A stretch of DNA of 64,000 bases, taken from NCBI RefSeq assembly GCF_900143205.1, contig NZ_FRDH01000003.1, positions 744,001 to 808,000 on the forward strand, written 5' to 3'. The stretch comes from Butyrivibrio hungatei DSM 14810. GTDB taxonomy: Bacteria; Bacillota; Clostridia; Lachnospirales; Lachnospiraceae. The notes beneath the pieces are model-generated. The model was not told the origin of the DNA and did no database searches. It saw nothing but the letters and a program-made list of their open reading frames with translations. A program made the translations under genes and the position numbers. Shown in pieces: positions 16,203 to 26,147 of this stretch (positions within the stretch are counted from its first letter, which is position 1; each line of letters opens with the position of its first letter).

Positions 16203-17189
16203 TCACCTATAGTTGCTAACATTGCTAGCATCAACTGGTTCAAAAGGAACAAAGATATACTTGCAGTCCTCTGTCGCATATTCGATGTTCTTGATAGATC
16301 CGCCCTTACTTAAGGTGATTGCCGCATCTACTGCTGCAGCGCCCTGTCCCTTGGCATTTTGAAGAACCGAAAAAGAGATCTCACCCTTTTGAATAGAAGC
16401 GCATCCATTAGATGTAGCATCTACACCGCATACAGGAATATCCTTGTAGCTATAGCCGTTCTTTTTCATTGCTTCGATAACACCAAGTGCCATGGTATCA
16501 TTGTTACAGAATACTGCATCAACATCCTGCCCTGTAAGAGTAAATATGTTAAAGAGGTCCTCTGCCTTTGAATCTGACCAGTTACCATAGTCAACAAACA
16601 CATAATTGGCATTGCAGCCATTATCTTTAAGTGTTTTTTTAACTGCGCTTGTTCTTCCGATCGTTCCGGAATGGCCAGGTTCTCCTTCAATTATTATAAC
16701 ATTCATTGATGACGGATTGCCAAGTTTATTTAAAACATACTCAGCCTGAAGCTGTCCAGCCTCTTCCTCATTAGAAGCTACATAAATATATTTATCAGCC
16801 TCCAAATGCTCATCCTTTGGCTTATTATTAACATATACGATAGGAAGTCCATTAGAAGCGACATCCATCTGAAGAGCCGTGCTTGCATCAGCAAGTTTTA
16901 AGATGATTGCTGAATAGCCCTGTGATTTGGCACTCTCTACAAGAGAATACTGTGCTTCTACACTTTTTCCTGACTGAACCAGATCTACTGTAATACCTTT
17001 AGCCTCACATTCACTCATAATGGCATTGGACAAAGAGATCCTAAATACATCATTTAGATCTGGCATAATGAAAAGGATCTTAGTGTCTCCGCTATGTTCT
17101 GCAGCAGAAACAGTACTAGCCTGTCCGCACCCCACAAGAGCTGTCACCATCAGTATCCCCGCCAATAGACATGTTATAATTTTTTTCAT
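16203..17189 (-). CDS. Sugar-type periplasmic-binding lipoprotein (RbsB/LacI fold)
   Basis: The product has 328 residues. The signal peptide ends in a lipobox, with Cys at about 21 (ALVGCGQ). The mature part reads TKILFIMPDLNDVFRISLSNAIM, then GYSAIILKLADAS and VFCNNDTMALGVIEAMKKNGY, which is the type-B sugar-binding fold of RbsB and MglB. No ABC permease or ATPase gene is nearby. It starts 13 bp after a chemoreceptor gene, so it may be the ligand-binding partner of that receptor rather than part of an importer; that is inference. Sugar specificity is unknown. Confidence 0.8.
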   Translation of the reverse strand: MKKIITCLLAGILMVTALVGCGQASTVSAAEHSGDTKILFIMPDLNDVFRISLSNAIMSECEAKGITVDLVQSGKSVEAQYSLVESAKSQGYSAIILKLADASTALQMDVASNGLPIVYVNNKPKDEHLEADKYIYVASNEEEAGQLQAEYVLNKLGNPSSMNVIIIEGEPGHSGTIGRTSAVKKTLKDNGCNANYVFVDYGNWSDSKAEDLFNIFTLTGQDVDAVFCNNDTMALGVIEAMKKNGYSYKDIPVCGVDATSNGCASIQKGEISFSVLQNAKGQGAAAVDAAITLSKGGSIKNIEYATEDCKYIFVPFEPVDASNVSNYR

Positions 17190-17202
17190 CTACGCTGCCT
17201 CC

Positions 17203-19224
17203 TTAAATTTTAAACCTCTGCACATAGGAAGTAAGTGTCTGTGAAGTACCTGCAAGTTCTTCTGAATTGTCAGCCACATCCTGGCTGCTCTTTGTAATGT
17301 CGTTCGCCATCTGAACCATATTTTCTGAAGTTGTGAGAATCTCATCCGCACTGGCCGCCTGTTCCTCAGAAATAGCAGCAACAGTAGTTGCAACTTCATC
17401 AACCTTGGACACGTTCTCGATCATAGCTTCCATAAGTTCATTTGACTGCTGAATGTTTGTATAGATCTTATCAAAAGTTCCAACTGCAACATCGATAAGT
17501 TCACTGTTTTCTCTGATGCTCTCAGCAGATGCATTAGCTTGTCCAACAGCTTTTTCTATAAGTCCACGGACCTCTTCGATAAGTTTTGAAATATTCTGTG
17601 CACTCTCAGCAGATGTCTGCGCAAGTTTGCCTATCTGAGTGGCAACTACAGCGAATCCTCTACCGGATTCTCCGGCTCTTGCAGCCTCAATGCTGGCATT
17701 AAGTGAAAGAAGATTTGTCTCTTCTGCGATTGCACTGATCATTCCAACAATATTTGTGATCTCTTCTGACGCAGCACCAACCTGGTTGATGGATTCAACA
17801 AGTTCATTGTTGGCTCCCTCGATTCCAGTCATAGCCTCGCTGAGTTTCTCCATGTCACTGCGGCCCTTCTGAGACATCTCGACTGTTTCCTTCATGCTGA
17901 TACTTGCTTTATCACTGTTATCTCTTGTATCAGACACTACAGTTGCAAGTGTTGTAGCGTTCTGTGCGATATCATTAACTGCCTGAGCAAGCTGATCAAC
18001 TGTTTCGTTGAGCTGTTCCATAGCAGCAGCTTGTGACTGAGATGCTGAGAACATTGTCTTAGAAACCTTGTCACTGCTGTCAGATTCATTTCTAAGCTTC
18101 TCAGATTCATTGCTGATGCTAGCCAGCATGTTTCTCATAGAATCAACGAACTCAGTAACCTGTTTTCCCATGACACCGATCTCATCATTACTGTTAACAT
18201 CAACATTGATAGTGAAATCGCCCTCTGTCATAGCCGTGATATTGCTGGTAATAACTGTAAGTGGAGCAATAACCTTTCTAACAACAAGAAGTATAGCCAC
18301 AATGATAAGAAAAACTGCAATAACTCCAATGATCACCAGATACCATGACATCTGATAGATTGGTCCAAGGATCTCGCTCTTTGGAATATAAGAAACAAGG
18401 ATCCAGTCTGTTCCTTCGACCTGCTTGAACGCTGCAACATACGAGTCGATCTCACATGTATCATAATCTCCTGCAGCTATCTTCTTAGCTGCCCCCTTCA
18501 AAAGTGCGTCACTGCTTGTATCTGAAAGAGTTGTAGATACAAGGCTTGCATCTCTGTGTGCAAGAATGGTTCCATCTGTTGTATCTACCAGGAATGAGCT
18601 TGCGCCCTTCATCTTAACTCCGGAATTAACGATTACAGTGATAGAATCAAGTGGTACGTCCGCACCGATAACCTTCAGATCAACGCGGTCCATATCAAGA
18701 ATACCTGTAGCACTTATTACCATATCACCGTTGTAATTCTGGTGTGCTGAGCCATAGGCCATTCCCACTCTGGTAATACCCTGTTTGAACCAGATACTCT
18801 CTGTTACATTCTCTTCAGTAAAAGCTGACTCCCTTGCTGTATAGAGCTTGCCTGATGAAGTTCCAATGTACATTCCATCAGGATTACTCTTGTTGTAACC
18901 ATAGAAAGCATCAAGAATCTTAACAAGTTCAAAATCTGCTGGATGTTCAGTTTCAATTACAAGTTTGACTGTACTGAAAAATTCAAGATTATTATCAAGC
19001 CATGATTCAATGTTGTCGGCCTGATTTGAAATTGATGATTCCAGTGTCTCATTTGCCATTTCCTTCATTCTTGCTTTGGAAAGTTCCCCCGCAACGGCCA
19101 CTAAAACCACGACAGTGAAAGTTACCAGTGGTACGATATACCACAGAAGTTTGGTACTGATCTTTCTGACCCTTCTTTTTTTTACTGCCTTTGCTGCCTT
19201 TGTCTTTGATGTCTGTTCTCCCAT
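17203..19224 (-). CDS. Methyl-accepting chemotaxis protein with Cache-type sensor
   Basis: The product has 673 residues. A basic N-terminus precedes membrane helix 1 (about 26-46). An outside double-Cache-like domain follows ([39 protein letters not shown]), then helix 2 (about 292-314), a HAMP domain and the signalling coiled coil. The hairpin tip contains [19 protein letters not shown] and GRGFAVVA, the site that binds CheW and CheA. Cache domains usually sense small organic molecules directly. It is first in an operon with the binding lipoprotein and the CLC transporter. No C-terminal CheR-binding pentapeptide is seen. Confidence 0.92.
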   Translation of the reverse strand: MGEQTSKTKAAKAVKKRRVRKISTKLLWYIVPLVTFTVVVLVAVAGELSKARMKEMANETLESSISNQADNIESWLDNNLEFFSTVKLVIETEHPADFELVKILDAFYGYNKSNPDGMYIGTSSGKLYTARESAFTEENVTESIWFKQGITRVGMAYGSAHQNYNGDMVISATGILDMDRVDLKVIGADVPLDSITVIVNSGVKMKGASSFLVDTTDGTILAHRDASLVSTTLSDTSSDALLKGAAKKIAAGDYDTCEIDSYVAAFKQVEGTDWILVSYIPKSEILGPIYQMSWYLVIIGVIAVFLIIVAILLVVRKVIAPLTVITSNITAMTEGDFTINVDVNSNDEIGVMGKQVTEFVDSMRNMLASISNESEKLRNESDSSDKVSKTMFSASQSQAAAMEQLNETVDQLAQAVNDIAQNATTLATVVSDTRDNSDKASISMKETVEMSQKGRSDMEKLSEAMTGIEGANNELVESINQVGAASEEITNIVGMISAIAEETNLLSLNASIEAARAGESGRGFAVVATQIGKLAQTSAESAQNISKLIEEVRGLIEKAVGQANASAESIRENSELIDVAVGTFDKIYTNIQQSNELMEAMIENVSKVDEVATTVAAISEEQAASADEILTTSENMVQMANDITKSSQDVADNSEELAGTSQTLTSYVQRFKI

Positions 19225-19261
19225 ATACTTTTTGTTCCTCGCTGCCTTTAAATTATAGCCA

Positions 19262-19301
19262 TAAAAAAGCGCTATGCTTGAGTTGATTATAGCATTAGCG
19301 C
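19262..19301 (-). terminator. Intrinsic terminator after the cobalamin operon
   Basis: On the minus strand GCGCTAATGCT (19301-19291) pairs with AGCATAGCGC (19278-19269) with one bulged base, followed by TTTTTT. It closes the cobT-to-synthase-like transcript 30 bp after its last stop and insulates the chemoreceptor operon. Confidence 0.8.
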
Positions 19302-19330
19302 CCCTGAAAATATATGAATTTTTAAAAATT

Positions 19331-20998
19331 TTATAAACTATTCAATAGTCCATTTATGCCCTGTTTTTTGTAAATTTCTTTGTAATATAATACCTCATCC
19401 TTAATAATTGCATCAATCTGTTTCATGCCCAATAATTCAACAGGTGCCTTGTCATCTGTCATGATATGATTGCCTGCATTGTAGGCCAGTGCTGAGCTAT
19501 ATGCACTCTCCATCATAACTCTCAAATCAGTCTCATCTTCTTTACTAGCTCCATCCTTTAACTTCTCAAGAAAATTATCGGAATCACATGCAAAGAGTTC
19601 TTTGTTTGTCGAACCCACCACATCAATTGTTACAACATTATTAAACACTGAAGAAATGGTATCTGCCAGATAAGTATTAATTGTGGCATCATTTTTGGCT
19701 CCTATGGCATTGTCGCTGTACATATTCATGTTTACAACCATTACTCCACCATCATTCAGATGCTCTTTTACCATAGTAAAGAACTCTACTGATGACATCT
19801 GAAAAGGAATAGTAATGTCCTGATAGGCATCAACCATGATCACGTCGTACTTCTTGTCCACTGCAGCAAGATAAGCTCTGCCATCGTAGGTTGTCACCTT
19901 TGTAGTTTCAGGAAGTTCAAAGTACTTGTGGGCAAGATCAGTTATCTTTTCATCGATCTCTACACCCTCGATATTGATGTTATCAAAGTGTCTTGTAAGC
20001 TGAGTTGCGTAGGTTCCAGAACCCATGCCAAGGATCAGGACATCAAGATCTTCGCCCTTTTCTTCCTTATCCTTGATGCCAGCCATGTAAGGCGCTGCCA
20101 TTGCCACGTCATAATACATGCCTGTAAGGGCTCCATCTTTAACAAGAACTGACTGAACACCAAATAAAACGTTAGTTGAAAGGATTACCGTATTGGGAGT
20201 TTCTTTTACCTGAAGATAGTTGTAAACTGACTCGCCTTCATAAGTTAAGTTATTCTCCCAAAAGGCAAAGCTTGTGTTGTAGCAAAGCCCACAGGATATA
20301 ACAAATATGAGGATTCCGGAAACAATCCTTGCTACATTACTGTTTTTTTTTGAGCCTTTTGTATCTTGGTCAGTACCTTCAGATGGGCTTACAAAGTAAG
20401 CAATAGAAAGAACTATGAGGATTCCTGCAAAGATAAGGAATGTGATGGCTGTTCCGACAGCAGGGATAGTAACAAAGGTTGGTACGAAGGTACCGATGAT
20501 ACTGCCTACTGTATTGAACGCTCCAAGAGTACCTATGATCTTGCCGTTATCTTCAAGAGAATCCGTTGTATACTTGGCAAGACTTGGAGTTACCGTTCCT
20601 AGAAGGAATAATGGAAATACAAAAACCACCATGCACGCCGCAAAGGCAGCGATTACAAGGAAGTTACTGTTAACTGTAAAGATGAGAAGTGCAGAAATAC
20701 CAAGAATCACATATTTGCCAATGGCTGGAATAAGTGCTATCCAGATAGCTGACACAAGGATCCTGCCGTAGAGCTTACCTGGGTCCTTGTCCTTGTCTGC
20801 CTTACGTCCGCCATAGATATTACCAAGAGCCATGGCGATCATGATAGTTCCGATGATGATAGTCCACACGATCTGTGATGAGCTAAAATATGGTGCTAGA
20901 AGTCTGCTGGCGCCAAGTTCAACTGCCATTACTGACATTCCCGCAAAGAATTCTGTAAGATACAGAAATAGTTTATTCTTTAAGATCTTTTTATTCAT
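19331..20998 (-). CDS. Membrane-fused spermidine-synthase-like protein
   Basis: The product has 555 residues. The first 220 or so form about seven membrane helices ([34 protein letters not shown]), as in the SpeE-fused transporter-like family. The C-terminal part is a spermidine-synthase-type Rossmann domain with [21 protein letters not shown] and VMVDAYQD. Classical aminopropyltransferases have GGGDG in place of GMGSG, so true spermidine synthesis is doubtful. It is 37 bp after cbiB on the same strand with no terminator between, so it is probably the last gene of the cobalamin operon. Confidence 0.75.
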   Translation of the reverse strand: MNKKILKNKLFLYLTEFFAGMSVMAVELGASRLLAPYFSSSQIVWTIIIGTIMIAMALGNIYGGRKADKDKDPGKLYGRILVSAIWIALIPAIGKYVILGISALLIFTVNSNFLVIAAFAACMVVFVFPLFLLGTVTPSLAKYTTDSLEDNGKIIGTLGAFNTVGSIIGTFVPTFVTIPAVGTAITFLIFAGILIVLSIAYFVSPSEGTDQDTKGSKKNSNVARIVSGILIFVISCGLCYNTSFAFWENNLTYEGESVYNYLQVKETPNTVILSTNVLFGVQSVLVKDGALTGMYYDVAMAAPYMAGIKDKEEKGEDLDVLILGMGSGTYATQLTRHFDNINIEGVEIDEKITDLAHKYFELPETTKVTTYDGRAYLAAVDKKYDVIMVDAYQDITIPFQMSSVEFFTMVKEHLNDGGVMVVNMNMYSDNAIGAKNDATINTYLADTISSVFNNVVTIDVVGSTNKELFACDSDNFLEKLKDGASKEDETDLRVMMESAYSSALAYNAGNHIMTDDKAPVELLGMKQIDAIIKDEVLYYKEIYKKQGINGLLNSL

Positions 20999-21035
20999 AC
21001 CGTTCCTCTTTGATAGTAATAATGCCTAATTTCAC

Positions 21036-22031
21036 TTATACCACATATATCCTGATAACTTCAATGATTGAATAAACGATAACTGGGAAAAGTGCCGTAA
21101 TGTACATCAACCTGCAAGCTCTGACTATATCATCAGCCTCGATCTTTCTTTTTTCATCCCCAATATATGGTTTAGAATGCATTTCACCAAAGTAAACCGC
21201 TGGCCCTGCAAGGCGAAGGCCAAGTGCTCCTGCACATACGCTCTCACACTGTGCAGAATTTGGGCTTGCATGATTGAATCTGTCTCTTTTAAAGATCCTG
21301 ACTGAATCCTTGAAGCTATAATGAGCTTTATCAGTTAGTTCTAGTAAAAAAGCTGCTGCCATCATAAGTACTGCGCTGATCCTGGCTGGAACAAAAGCAA
21401 AGATATCATCAAGCTTGGCTGCGCTTCTTCCAAAGAACATATACTTGTCATTCTTGTAGCCGATCATGGAATCCATGGTACTGACAGCCTTGTAGATAAA
21501 AGCAAGGACAGGACCGCCTATAGCCAGATAAAACATAGGGCAGATAACGCCGTCATTGGTATTCTCTGCTACAGTCTCAACTGCTGCCCTTGTAATGCCG
21601 TCTTTATCAAGAAGAGCGGTATCTCTTCCAACTATCATGCTAACTGCAGTTCTAGCTCCTTCAATATTCCCATCCTTTAGAGGCTCATGCACATCCATTG
21701 CCGCCTGGCATAGACTCTTTGCAGCAATACTCTGCCAGCTCATTACGGTCATCACTATAAGTCCGACCTCTTTATCCACTAGGAAAGCGCAGTATAGTAT
21801 AAATATCCCCAAGAAAGCTGTGGATAACACCACAAGAAATGTCAGTAACATGCCTTTTTTATATTTCTTGTCATCACTATCTTCTTTAACTAATAATCTC
21901 TTTTCCAAAAAAGTTATGAGACGCCCTATTAGCTGAACAGGATGTGGGATATTCCTTGGATCTCCCACAACGGCATCCACGATAAAGCCCAAAATAAATG
22001 TAATTGGAATGTATTTAAAATATTGGATCAT
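21036..22031 (-). CDS. cbiB: Adenosylcobinamide-phosphate synthase CbiB
   Basis: The product has 331 residues. It starts with GDPRNIPHPVQLIG (about 23-36), a strong CbiB/CobD-family marker, and contains ENTNDGVICPMFYLAIGG and KRDRFNHASPNSAQCES. It is a membrane enzyme that joins the aminopropanol-phosphate arm to adenosyl-cobyric acid. An AAGGGAG site precedes the ATG. It follows cobS by 9 bp. With cobD divergent at 25031, the arm precursor and its attachment are both encoded here. Confidence 0.92.
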   Translation of the reverse strand: MIQYFKYIPITFILGFIVDAVVGDPRNIPHPVQLIGRLITFLEKRLLVKEDSDDKKYKKGMLLTFLVVLSTAFLGIFILYCAFLVDKEVGLIVMTVMSWQSIAAKSLCQAAMDVHEPLKDGNIEGARTAVSMIVGRDTALLDKDGITRAAVETVAENTNDGVICPMFYLAIGGPVLAFIYKAVSTMDSMIGYKNDKYMFFGRSAAKLDDIFAFVPARISAVLMMAAAFLLELTDKAHYSFKDSVRIFKRDRFNHASPNSAQCESVCAGALGLRLAGPAVYFGEMHSKPYIGDEKRKIEADDIVRACRLMYITALFPVIVYSIIEVIRIYVV

Positions 22032-22040
22032 GTCACTCCC

Positions 22041-22832
22041 TTAGAGCCAGCGATAAAAATATGCCATAGCGCCGATAACAAGCACCATGCAGGTCTCACA
22101 TATGCACACAAACCAGCCTGCTACATCACCAGTTATGCCGCCAAACTCATTTTCTGACCTTACGTGGTAATACAGAAATGTGAAAAGAGCTGTCAAAACA
22201 GCCGCTGCACCTGTAAAACGTCCGATGACTATCATGGCGATCATGACAACACCAGCTTCTTTTATCAAAATGCTAAGACACCTCTTTTTGTCTGAACCTT
22301 CTGCAAAAGTATAGAGCGTACCTTCATTCTTGGCACATTTAAATGAAACAACCGAGATACCACTTAGGCACCTTGAAAGGCAAAGGCCAAGTCCAAGGAC
22401 TACTATTTCTGAAATCCCAGAGCCAGCGTAATACATGATAAGTTCAAGTCCTGCAAAGAAAAGCGCAGCAAGGACCATAACTCTTATAACAGCAAAGGCT
22501 CCAATATGAGGGTCTTTTAGGATCTCAAGTTTCTTTTCTCTTGTCTGATAGGATGAAAGCGCATCACTTACATCCATGAAGCCGTCAAGATGTATGCCAC
22601 CTGTAAGTATTATAGGGATCACTACTAGTATCAGTGGAATCACAGTCTCTGCCGGAAGTTCAATATAATGCATCACAAAATAAAAAGCGCTCATGATAGC
22701 GCCGATCAAAAGCCCTATCAAAGGAAAGAAGCAAATGCTATACTTCATATCCTCTTTTTCCCACTTAAACTGTGGCATTGGTATCTTGGAATACATTGAA
22801 AATGCTATTGCAAAGGACTTAAGTAACCTCAT
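22041..22832 (-). CDS. cobS: Adenosylcobinamide-GDP ribazoletransferase (cobalamin synthase) CobS
   Basis: The product has 263 residues and is highly hydrophobic. It has FPLIGLLIG and HLDGFMDVSDALSSYQTREKKLEILKDPHIGAF, split conserved CobS motifs that bear the acidic residues for metal binding. CobS joins GDP-cobinamide with ribazole to give cobalamin. The ATG at 22832 overlaps the cobU stop as ATGA, and GGGGTGAAG precedes it; a longer start at 22856 lies inside cobU. Its product is made in the membrane along with CbiB. Confidence 0.92.
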   Translation of the reverse strand: MRLLKSFAIAFSMYSKIPMPQFKWEKEDMKYSICFFPLIGLLIGAIMSAFYFVMHYIELPAETVIPLILVVIPIILTGGIHLDGFMDVSDALSSYQTREKKLEILKDPHIGAFAVIRVMVLAALFFAGLELIMYYAGSGISEIVVLGLGLCLSRCLSGISVVSFKCAKNEGTLYTFAEGSDKKRCLSILIKEAGVVMIAMIVIGRFTGAAAVLTALFTFLYYHVRSENEFGGITGDVAGWFVCICETCMVLVIGAMAYFYRWL

Positions 22833-23776
22833 TTTATCTTCACCCCTTCCCCGCAAAATACTCTGTAGATACTGCGCTCTTTTCCTAGCATCTGCATGAG
22901 ACGCCCTGTCTCTTCACGGGCCTTTCTGTCTGTAGCATCCATAGGAACTATGCCGCAGGTAATATCGTCAACAATGACTATCTCAGCTTCTTTTAATAAG
23001 TTAAAAGACTCTTCTGCAGAGAGAATGTTACGTACAAGTCTCTCTGCGTGCTCATAAGCTCTGTAGCCTGCTGGCACCTCAGTGTCATCAGCTGTAAAAG
23101 AATAGATTTCTTTATCTTCTATATTAAATTCACTTTTGGCAAAAGTTCTTTTTCCCTGAAAGGCTCCGCCAAATATAAGTATCTTGTTCACTGCTTGTCC
23201 CCCATCTACTAAAGGCTCTGTGTTTCCTTTAACTCCAGCAGTCATCTCCATAACTTCATCAGCTCTTTTTGAAATCAGCTGTTCTAGCTGCGCAAGTCCA
23301 CGCTGATACTCTATTGTCTCATCACCGTATATAATAGAATCACTGTAGATTCCGTCGCTTACAAATACAATGCTGGCACCAGACTTTTGGCACTCATCTA
23401 TCAAAATGCCAAGACCCTTTTGAACTCTTCCAGCTGCATCATGGTCCACAAAGAAGTTGCCCTTATCATCTGTTCTAAACATCTCATTAGCCAGAAGAGC
23501 TGTGAGACTATCCACCAAAAATGCAGGCGGATTCTCATCTTTCCTGATAACATCCACAAGGTCTTCTATCCTATACTTAAGCTCAATAGTCTCAAAGCCA
23601 AGATCTTTTCTGTTATCCACATGTTTTCTGATGCGCTCATCATCTTCAGCCCCTGTAGATATCATGGTCGCTACGTAGTAGAGCTTGCCTTTTTGCTTCT
23701 GAGAAAAGCTTACCGCCAGATCCTGTGCCTTATTCGATTTTCCATTTTTACAACCACCGGTTATCAGAACTATCAT
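22829..23776 (-). CDS. cobU: Adenosylcobinamide kinase/guanylyltransferase CobU with a second degenerate CobU-like half
   Basis: The product has 315 residues, where CobU is usually about 180. The first half has the P-loop GGCKNGKS (about 7-14), the DDERIRKHVDNR motif and LVDSLTALLANEMF. From about residue 198 a second half begins ILIFGGAFQGKRTFA, another P-loop-like stretch. It continues with IVDDITCGIVPMDATDRKAREETGRLMQMLG, which matches the C-terminal CobU guanylyl region. The first half is less like CobU in that region. The protein therefore looks like a tandem duplication in which the two halves share out the motifs. It phosphorylates adenosylcobinamide and adds GMP. It lies between cobT and cobS in the operon. 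Confidence 0.8.
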   Translation of the reverse strand: MIVLITGGCKNGKSNKAQDLAVSFSQKQKGKLYYVATMISTGAEDDERIRKHVDNRKDLGFETIELKYRIEDLVDVIRKDENPPAFLVDSLTALLANEMFRTDDKGNFFVDHDAAGRVQKGLGILIDECQKSGASIVFVSDGIYSDSIIYGDETIEYQRGLAQLEQLISKRADEVMEMTAGVKGNTEPLVDGGQAVNKILIFGGAFQGKRTFAKSEFNIEDKEIYSFTADDTEVPAGYRAYEHAERLVRNILSAEESFNLLKEAEIVIVDDITCGIVPMDATDRKAREETGRLMQMLGKERSIYRVFCGEGVKIK

Positions 23777-23777
23777 A

Positions 23778-24941
23778 TTACCTTATTCCCTCAAGGTATG
23801 AGTCATCAATTCCGCCGCCTTCAAAGGTTGCCATATCTCGCATCATGACGCAGGCATCCTCAATTATCTGAAATGCCATAGGACATCCGCTTCCTTCACC
23901 AAGTCCCATGTTAAGCATTAGATATGGCTTGAGCCCAAGCTCTTTTACAGCAAGATCATAGGCAGGCTCCTTGGACACATGGGATGTGAAAAGATATCCC
24001 TTAACAAGTGGACAGAGTCTTACTGCACACAGGGCTGCCACTGCAGAAATAATGCCATCTATAACAACAGCCTTCTTGCATATCGCAGCTCCAATAAATG
24101 CTCCGCACATAGCAGCAATATCTAGGCCTCCAACCTTGGACATAGCTGATATTATCTGCTCATCATCATTCTCATTCCCTTCCCACTTCTTATTTAAAAG
24201 TCCATGAAACTCAAGGGCTTTTCTTATAACTTCCTTCTTTTTGACGAGTGCTTCATCAGTAAGTCCTGCTCCGCGTCCTGTGATTTCTTCGGGAGATACG
24301 CCTGTCAGCGCAGATAAAAGAGCTGTGGATGTGGTAGTGTTACCAACTCCCATCTCTCCTACACCTATAAGATCTACTGTTCCAGTGGATGATTTATCCA
24401 CATTTTTATTTTCAGAAGGCTCTTTTCCCACATTGGCTACTAGATTTATCCCCGTAGTTATGGCTGTAAGACATTCATCTTCCGTCATAGCCGGCTCTTT
24501 TACTATATTACCAGTGCCTCGCCTAATGCTGCGGTCAATGACCTTACTTGCATCCGGGTCAGCAGAATAATCCGTAGCAATTCCCATATCAGTTACCACA
24601 AGCTCAGTGCCTGTGTGCTTTGCAAGGACTGCAACACCAGTAAGCCCTCTTGTCATGTTAAGAGCCTGCATGGCAGTTACTGAAACTGGGGAGGACGCTA
24701 CTCCTTCCTCTACAACACCATTATCTGCACAAAATACATAAATAGTCTTTTTACCTACTTTGTTTTTGGCATGACCTGTTATACCAGCGAGCTTTATTGC
24801 AATGTTTTCAAGTTCGCCCATGCTGCGAGGCGGCTTAACCAGTGAATCGTTGTAATCAGAAGCTGCCTTAACAGCAGCCTCATCAACTTTTTCCACTTTG
24901 CCTATGCAATTTTCAAGAGTTTTCAACATTTCTTTGTTCAT
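23778..24941 (-). CDS. cobT: Nicotinate-nucleotide:dimethylbenzimidazole phosphoribosyltransferase CobT
   Basis: The product has 387 residues. Family motifs include KPPRSMGELENIAIKLAGI (about 36-54), FCADNGVVEEGV, GVGEMGVGNTTTSTALL and GLDIAAMCGAFIGAA. It makes alpha-ribazole phosphate, the lower ligand of cobalamin. The conserved catalytic Glu of the C-terminal region fits MNMGLGEGSG. It is the first gene of the operon, 1 bp before cobU, and is transcribed divergently from cobD. An insert rich in charged residues (EPSENKNVDKSSTG) makes it slightly longer than usual. Confidence 0.92.
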   Translation of the reverse strand: MNKEMLKTLENCIGKVEKVDEAAVKAASDYNDSLVKPPRSMGELENIAIKLAGITGHAKNKVGKKTIYVFCADNGVVEEGVASSPVSVTAMQALNMTRGLTGVAVLAKHTGTELVVTDMGIATDYSADPDASKVIDRSIRRGTGNIVKEPAMTEDECLTAITTGINLVANVGKEPSENKNVDKSSTGTVDLIGVGEMGVGNTTTSTALLSALTGVSPEEITGRGAGLTDEALVKKKEVIRKALEFHGLLNKKWEGNENDDEQIISAMSKVGGLDIAAMCGAFIGAAICKKAVVIDGIISAVAALCAVRLCPLVKGYLFTSHVSKEPAYDLAVKELGLKPYLMLNMGLGEGSGCPMAFQIIEDACVMMRDMATFEGGGIDDSYLEGIR

Positions 24942-24948
24942 AAAAATA

Positions 24949-24989
24949 ATTCTACACCATTTTATCTATGGTGTAATTACTGATATACT
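24949..24989. promoter_or_regulatory. Divergent cobT/cobD promoter region with an 8-7-8 palindrome
   Basis: TACACCAT (24953-24960) and ATGGTGTA (24968-24975) are perfect inverted repeats 7 bp apart. On the minus strand TTACAC (24976-24971) and TAGAAT (24954-24949), 16 bp apart, give a cobT promoter with the palindrome in its spacer. On the plus strand TATACT at 24984-24989 is a possible -10 for cobD. One bound regulator could control both units. No cobalamin riboswitch fits in this 89-bp gap. Confidence 0.5.
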
Positions 24990-25030
24990 TAGGAAATGTA
25001 AGATAATACATGTTTTTATATGAGGATATT

Positions 25031-26110
25031 ATGAATCAACCTACATCCTTCGTCCACGGCGGCGAATACTCTGATTACAATCAAATAAAACTGGATTTTA
25101 GCGTCAACACTAATCCTCTGGGTATACCAGGAAACTTAAGCTATGCCCTAACTACAAATGTGGACGTGCTCGAGAAATACCCTGACAGAAGGTCCAGAGA
25201 GCTTTGCCTGGCGATTTCAGAAAAAAGAGGTGTTCCATCAGATAATATCTTTGTAGGAAACGGTGCTTCTGAGGTTATCAGTTTACTAGCAAAAGTCCTT
25301 GCTCCAAAAAATGCGCTTATTATAGAGCCGACATTTTCAGGCTATGAAAGAGCTCTTTTATCTAACGGTTCCAAGGTTAGCTACTACGAACTAACTAGGG
25401 AAAATGAATATACGCTGACGCAAGATTTCATAGCTTTTCTAGAAAAAGCCAAATGTAGCGTAATCTTTGCATGTAGTCCTAACAATCCTACAGGCCGCAT
25501 TATCGATCTGGCCCTTGTAAAAAAGATTGCAGAAATATGTGAAAAAAAGAAGATCTTCTTTATACTGGATGAGTGTTTTATGGGCTTTGTGGAAAACTCT
25601 GATCATTATAGCTGTCAAAGCCTCCTTGCTGATCATCCACACCTGATCCTTTTGGATGCCTTTACCAAGCTCTATTGTATACCCGGAATAAGGCTTGGTT
25701 ACTGCATTAGTAGTAATAATGAACTCATAAAAGCTCTTTATGATGCACAGCCAGAATGGAGCGTGTCCACCTATGCCCAGCTTACGGGAAAAGAAGCCCT
25801 TTTGGAAGATAAATATGTAAAAAGAACCACTGAACTTGTATCTACTGAAAGATTTTTTCTGATAAAAGAGCTACGTCTTTTGGGATTCGAGGTATATGAT
25901 AGCATGGCCAACTTCATCATGTTTAATGTACCTGCAAGATTAGGGCAAAACCGTGACCTACAGGAGTTCCTGGCAAAGAAGTATCATATTCTCATCAGAT
26001 CCTGCAGTAATTTCAAGGGACTGGCTCAGAATGATTACCGCATAGCAGTAAAACTTCACGATGAAAATGAGCTGCTCATTGATGCGATTAAGGACTACTT
26101 ATCGCCGTGA
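25031..26110 (+). CDS. cobD: L-threonine-O-3-phosphate decarboxylase CobD (aminotransferase class I/II fold)
   Basis: The product has 359 residues. It begins with FVHGGEYSDYNQIKLDFSVNTNPLGIP split over residues 5-31, the CobD-type N-terminus that distinguishes it from HisC. Further on are NGASEVISLLAK, CSPNNPTGRI and TKLYCIPGIRLGYC, where the Lys binds pyridoxal phosphate. The enzyme makes aminopropanol phosphate for the cobalamin nucleotide loop. The ATG at 25031 has GAGGA upstream at normal distance; the ATG at 25010 is less likely. HisC-type aminotransferase is the alternative, but location opposite cobT favours CobD. Confidence 0.85.
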   Translation: MNQPTSFVHGGEYSDYNQIKLDFSVNTNPLGIPGNLSYALTTNVDVLEKYPDRRSRELCLAISEKRGVPSDNIFVGNGASEVISLLAKVLAPKNALIIEPTFSGYERALLSNGSKVSYYELTRENEYTLTQDFIAFLEKAKCSVIFACSPNNPTGRIIDLALVKKIAEICEKKKIFFILDECFMGFVENSDHYSCQSLLADHPHLILLDAFTKLYCIPGIRLGYCISSNNELIKALYDAQPEWSVSTYAQLTGKEALLEDKYVKRTTELVSTERFFLIKELRLLGFEVYDSMANFIMFNVPARLGQNRDLQEFLAKKYHILIRSCSNFKGLAQNDYRIAVKLHDENELLIDAIKDYLSP

Positions 26111-26147
26111 CAACTTTTGTTTATCACCAGTGAAAAGTTATTATTAG

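Noticed and set aside
20366-20771. Open frames on the plus strand inside the spermidine-synthase-like gene
   Set aside because: They lie opposite a strongly supported gene, have low-complexity products and no ribosome site.
24942-25030. Cobalamin riboswitch between cobT and cobD
   Set aside because: The 89-bp gap is too short and no B12-box sequence is visible.
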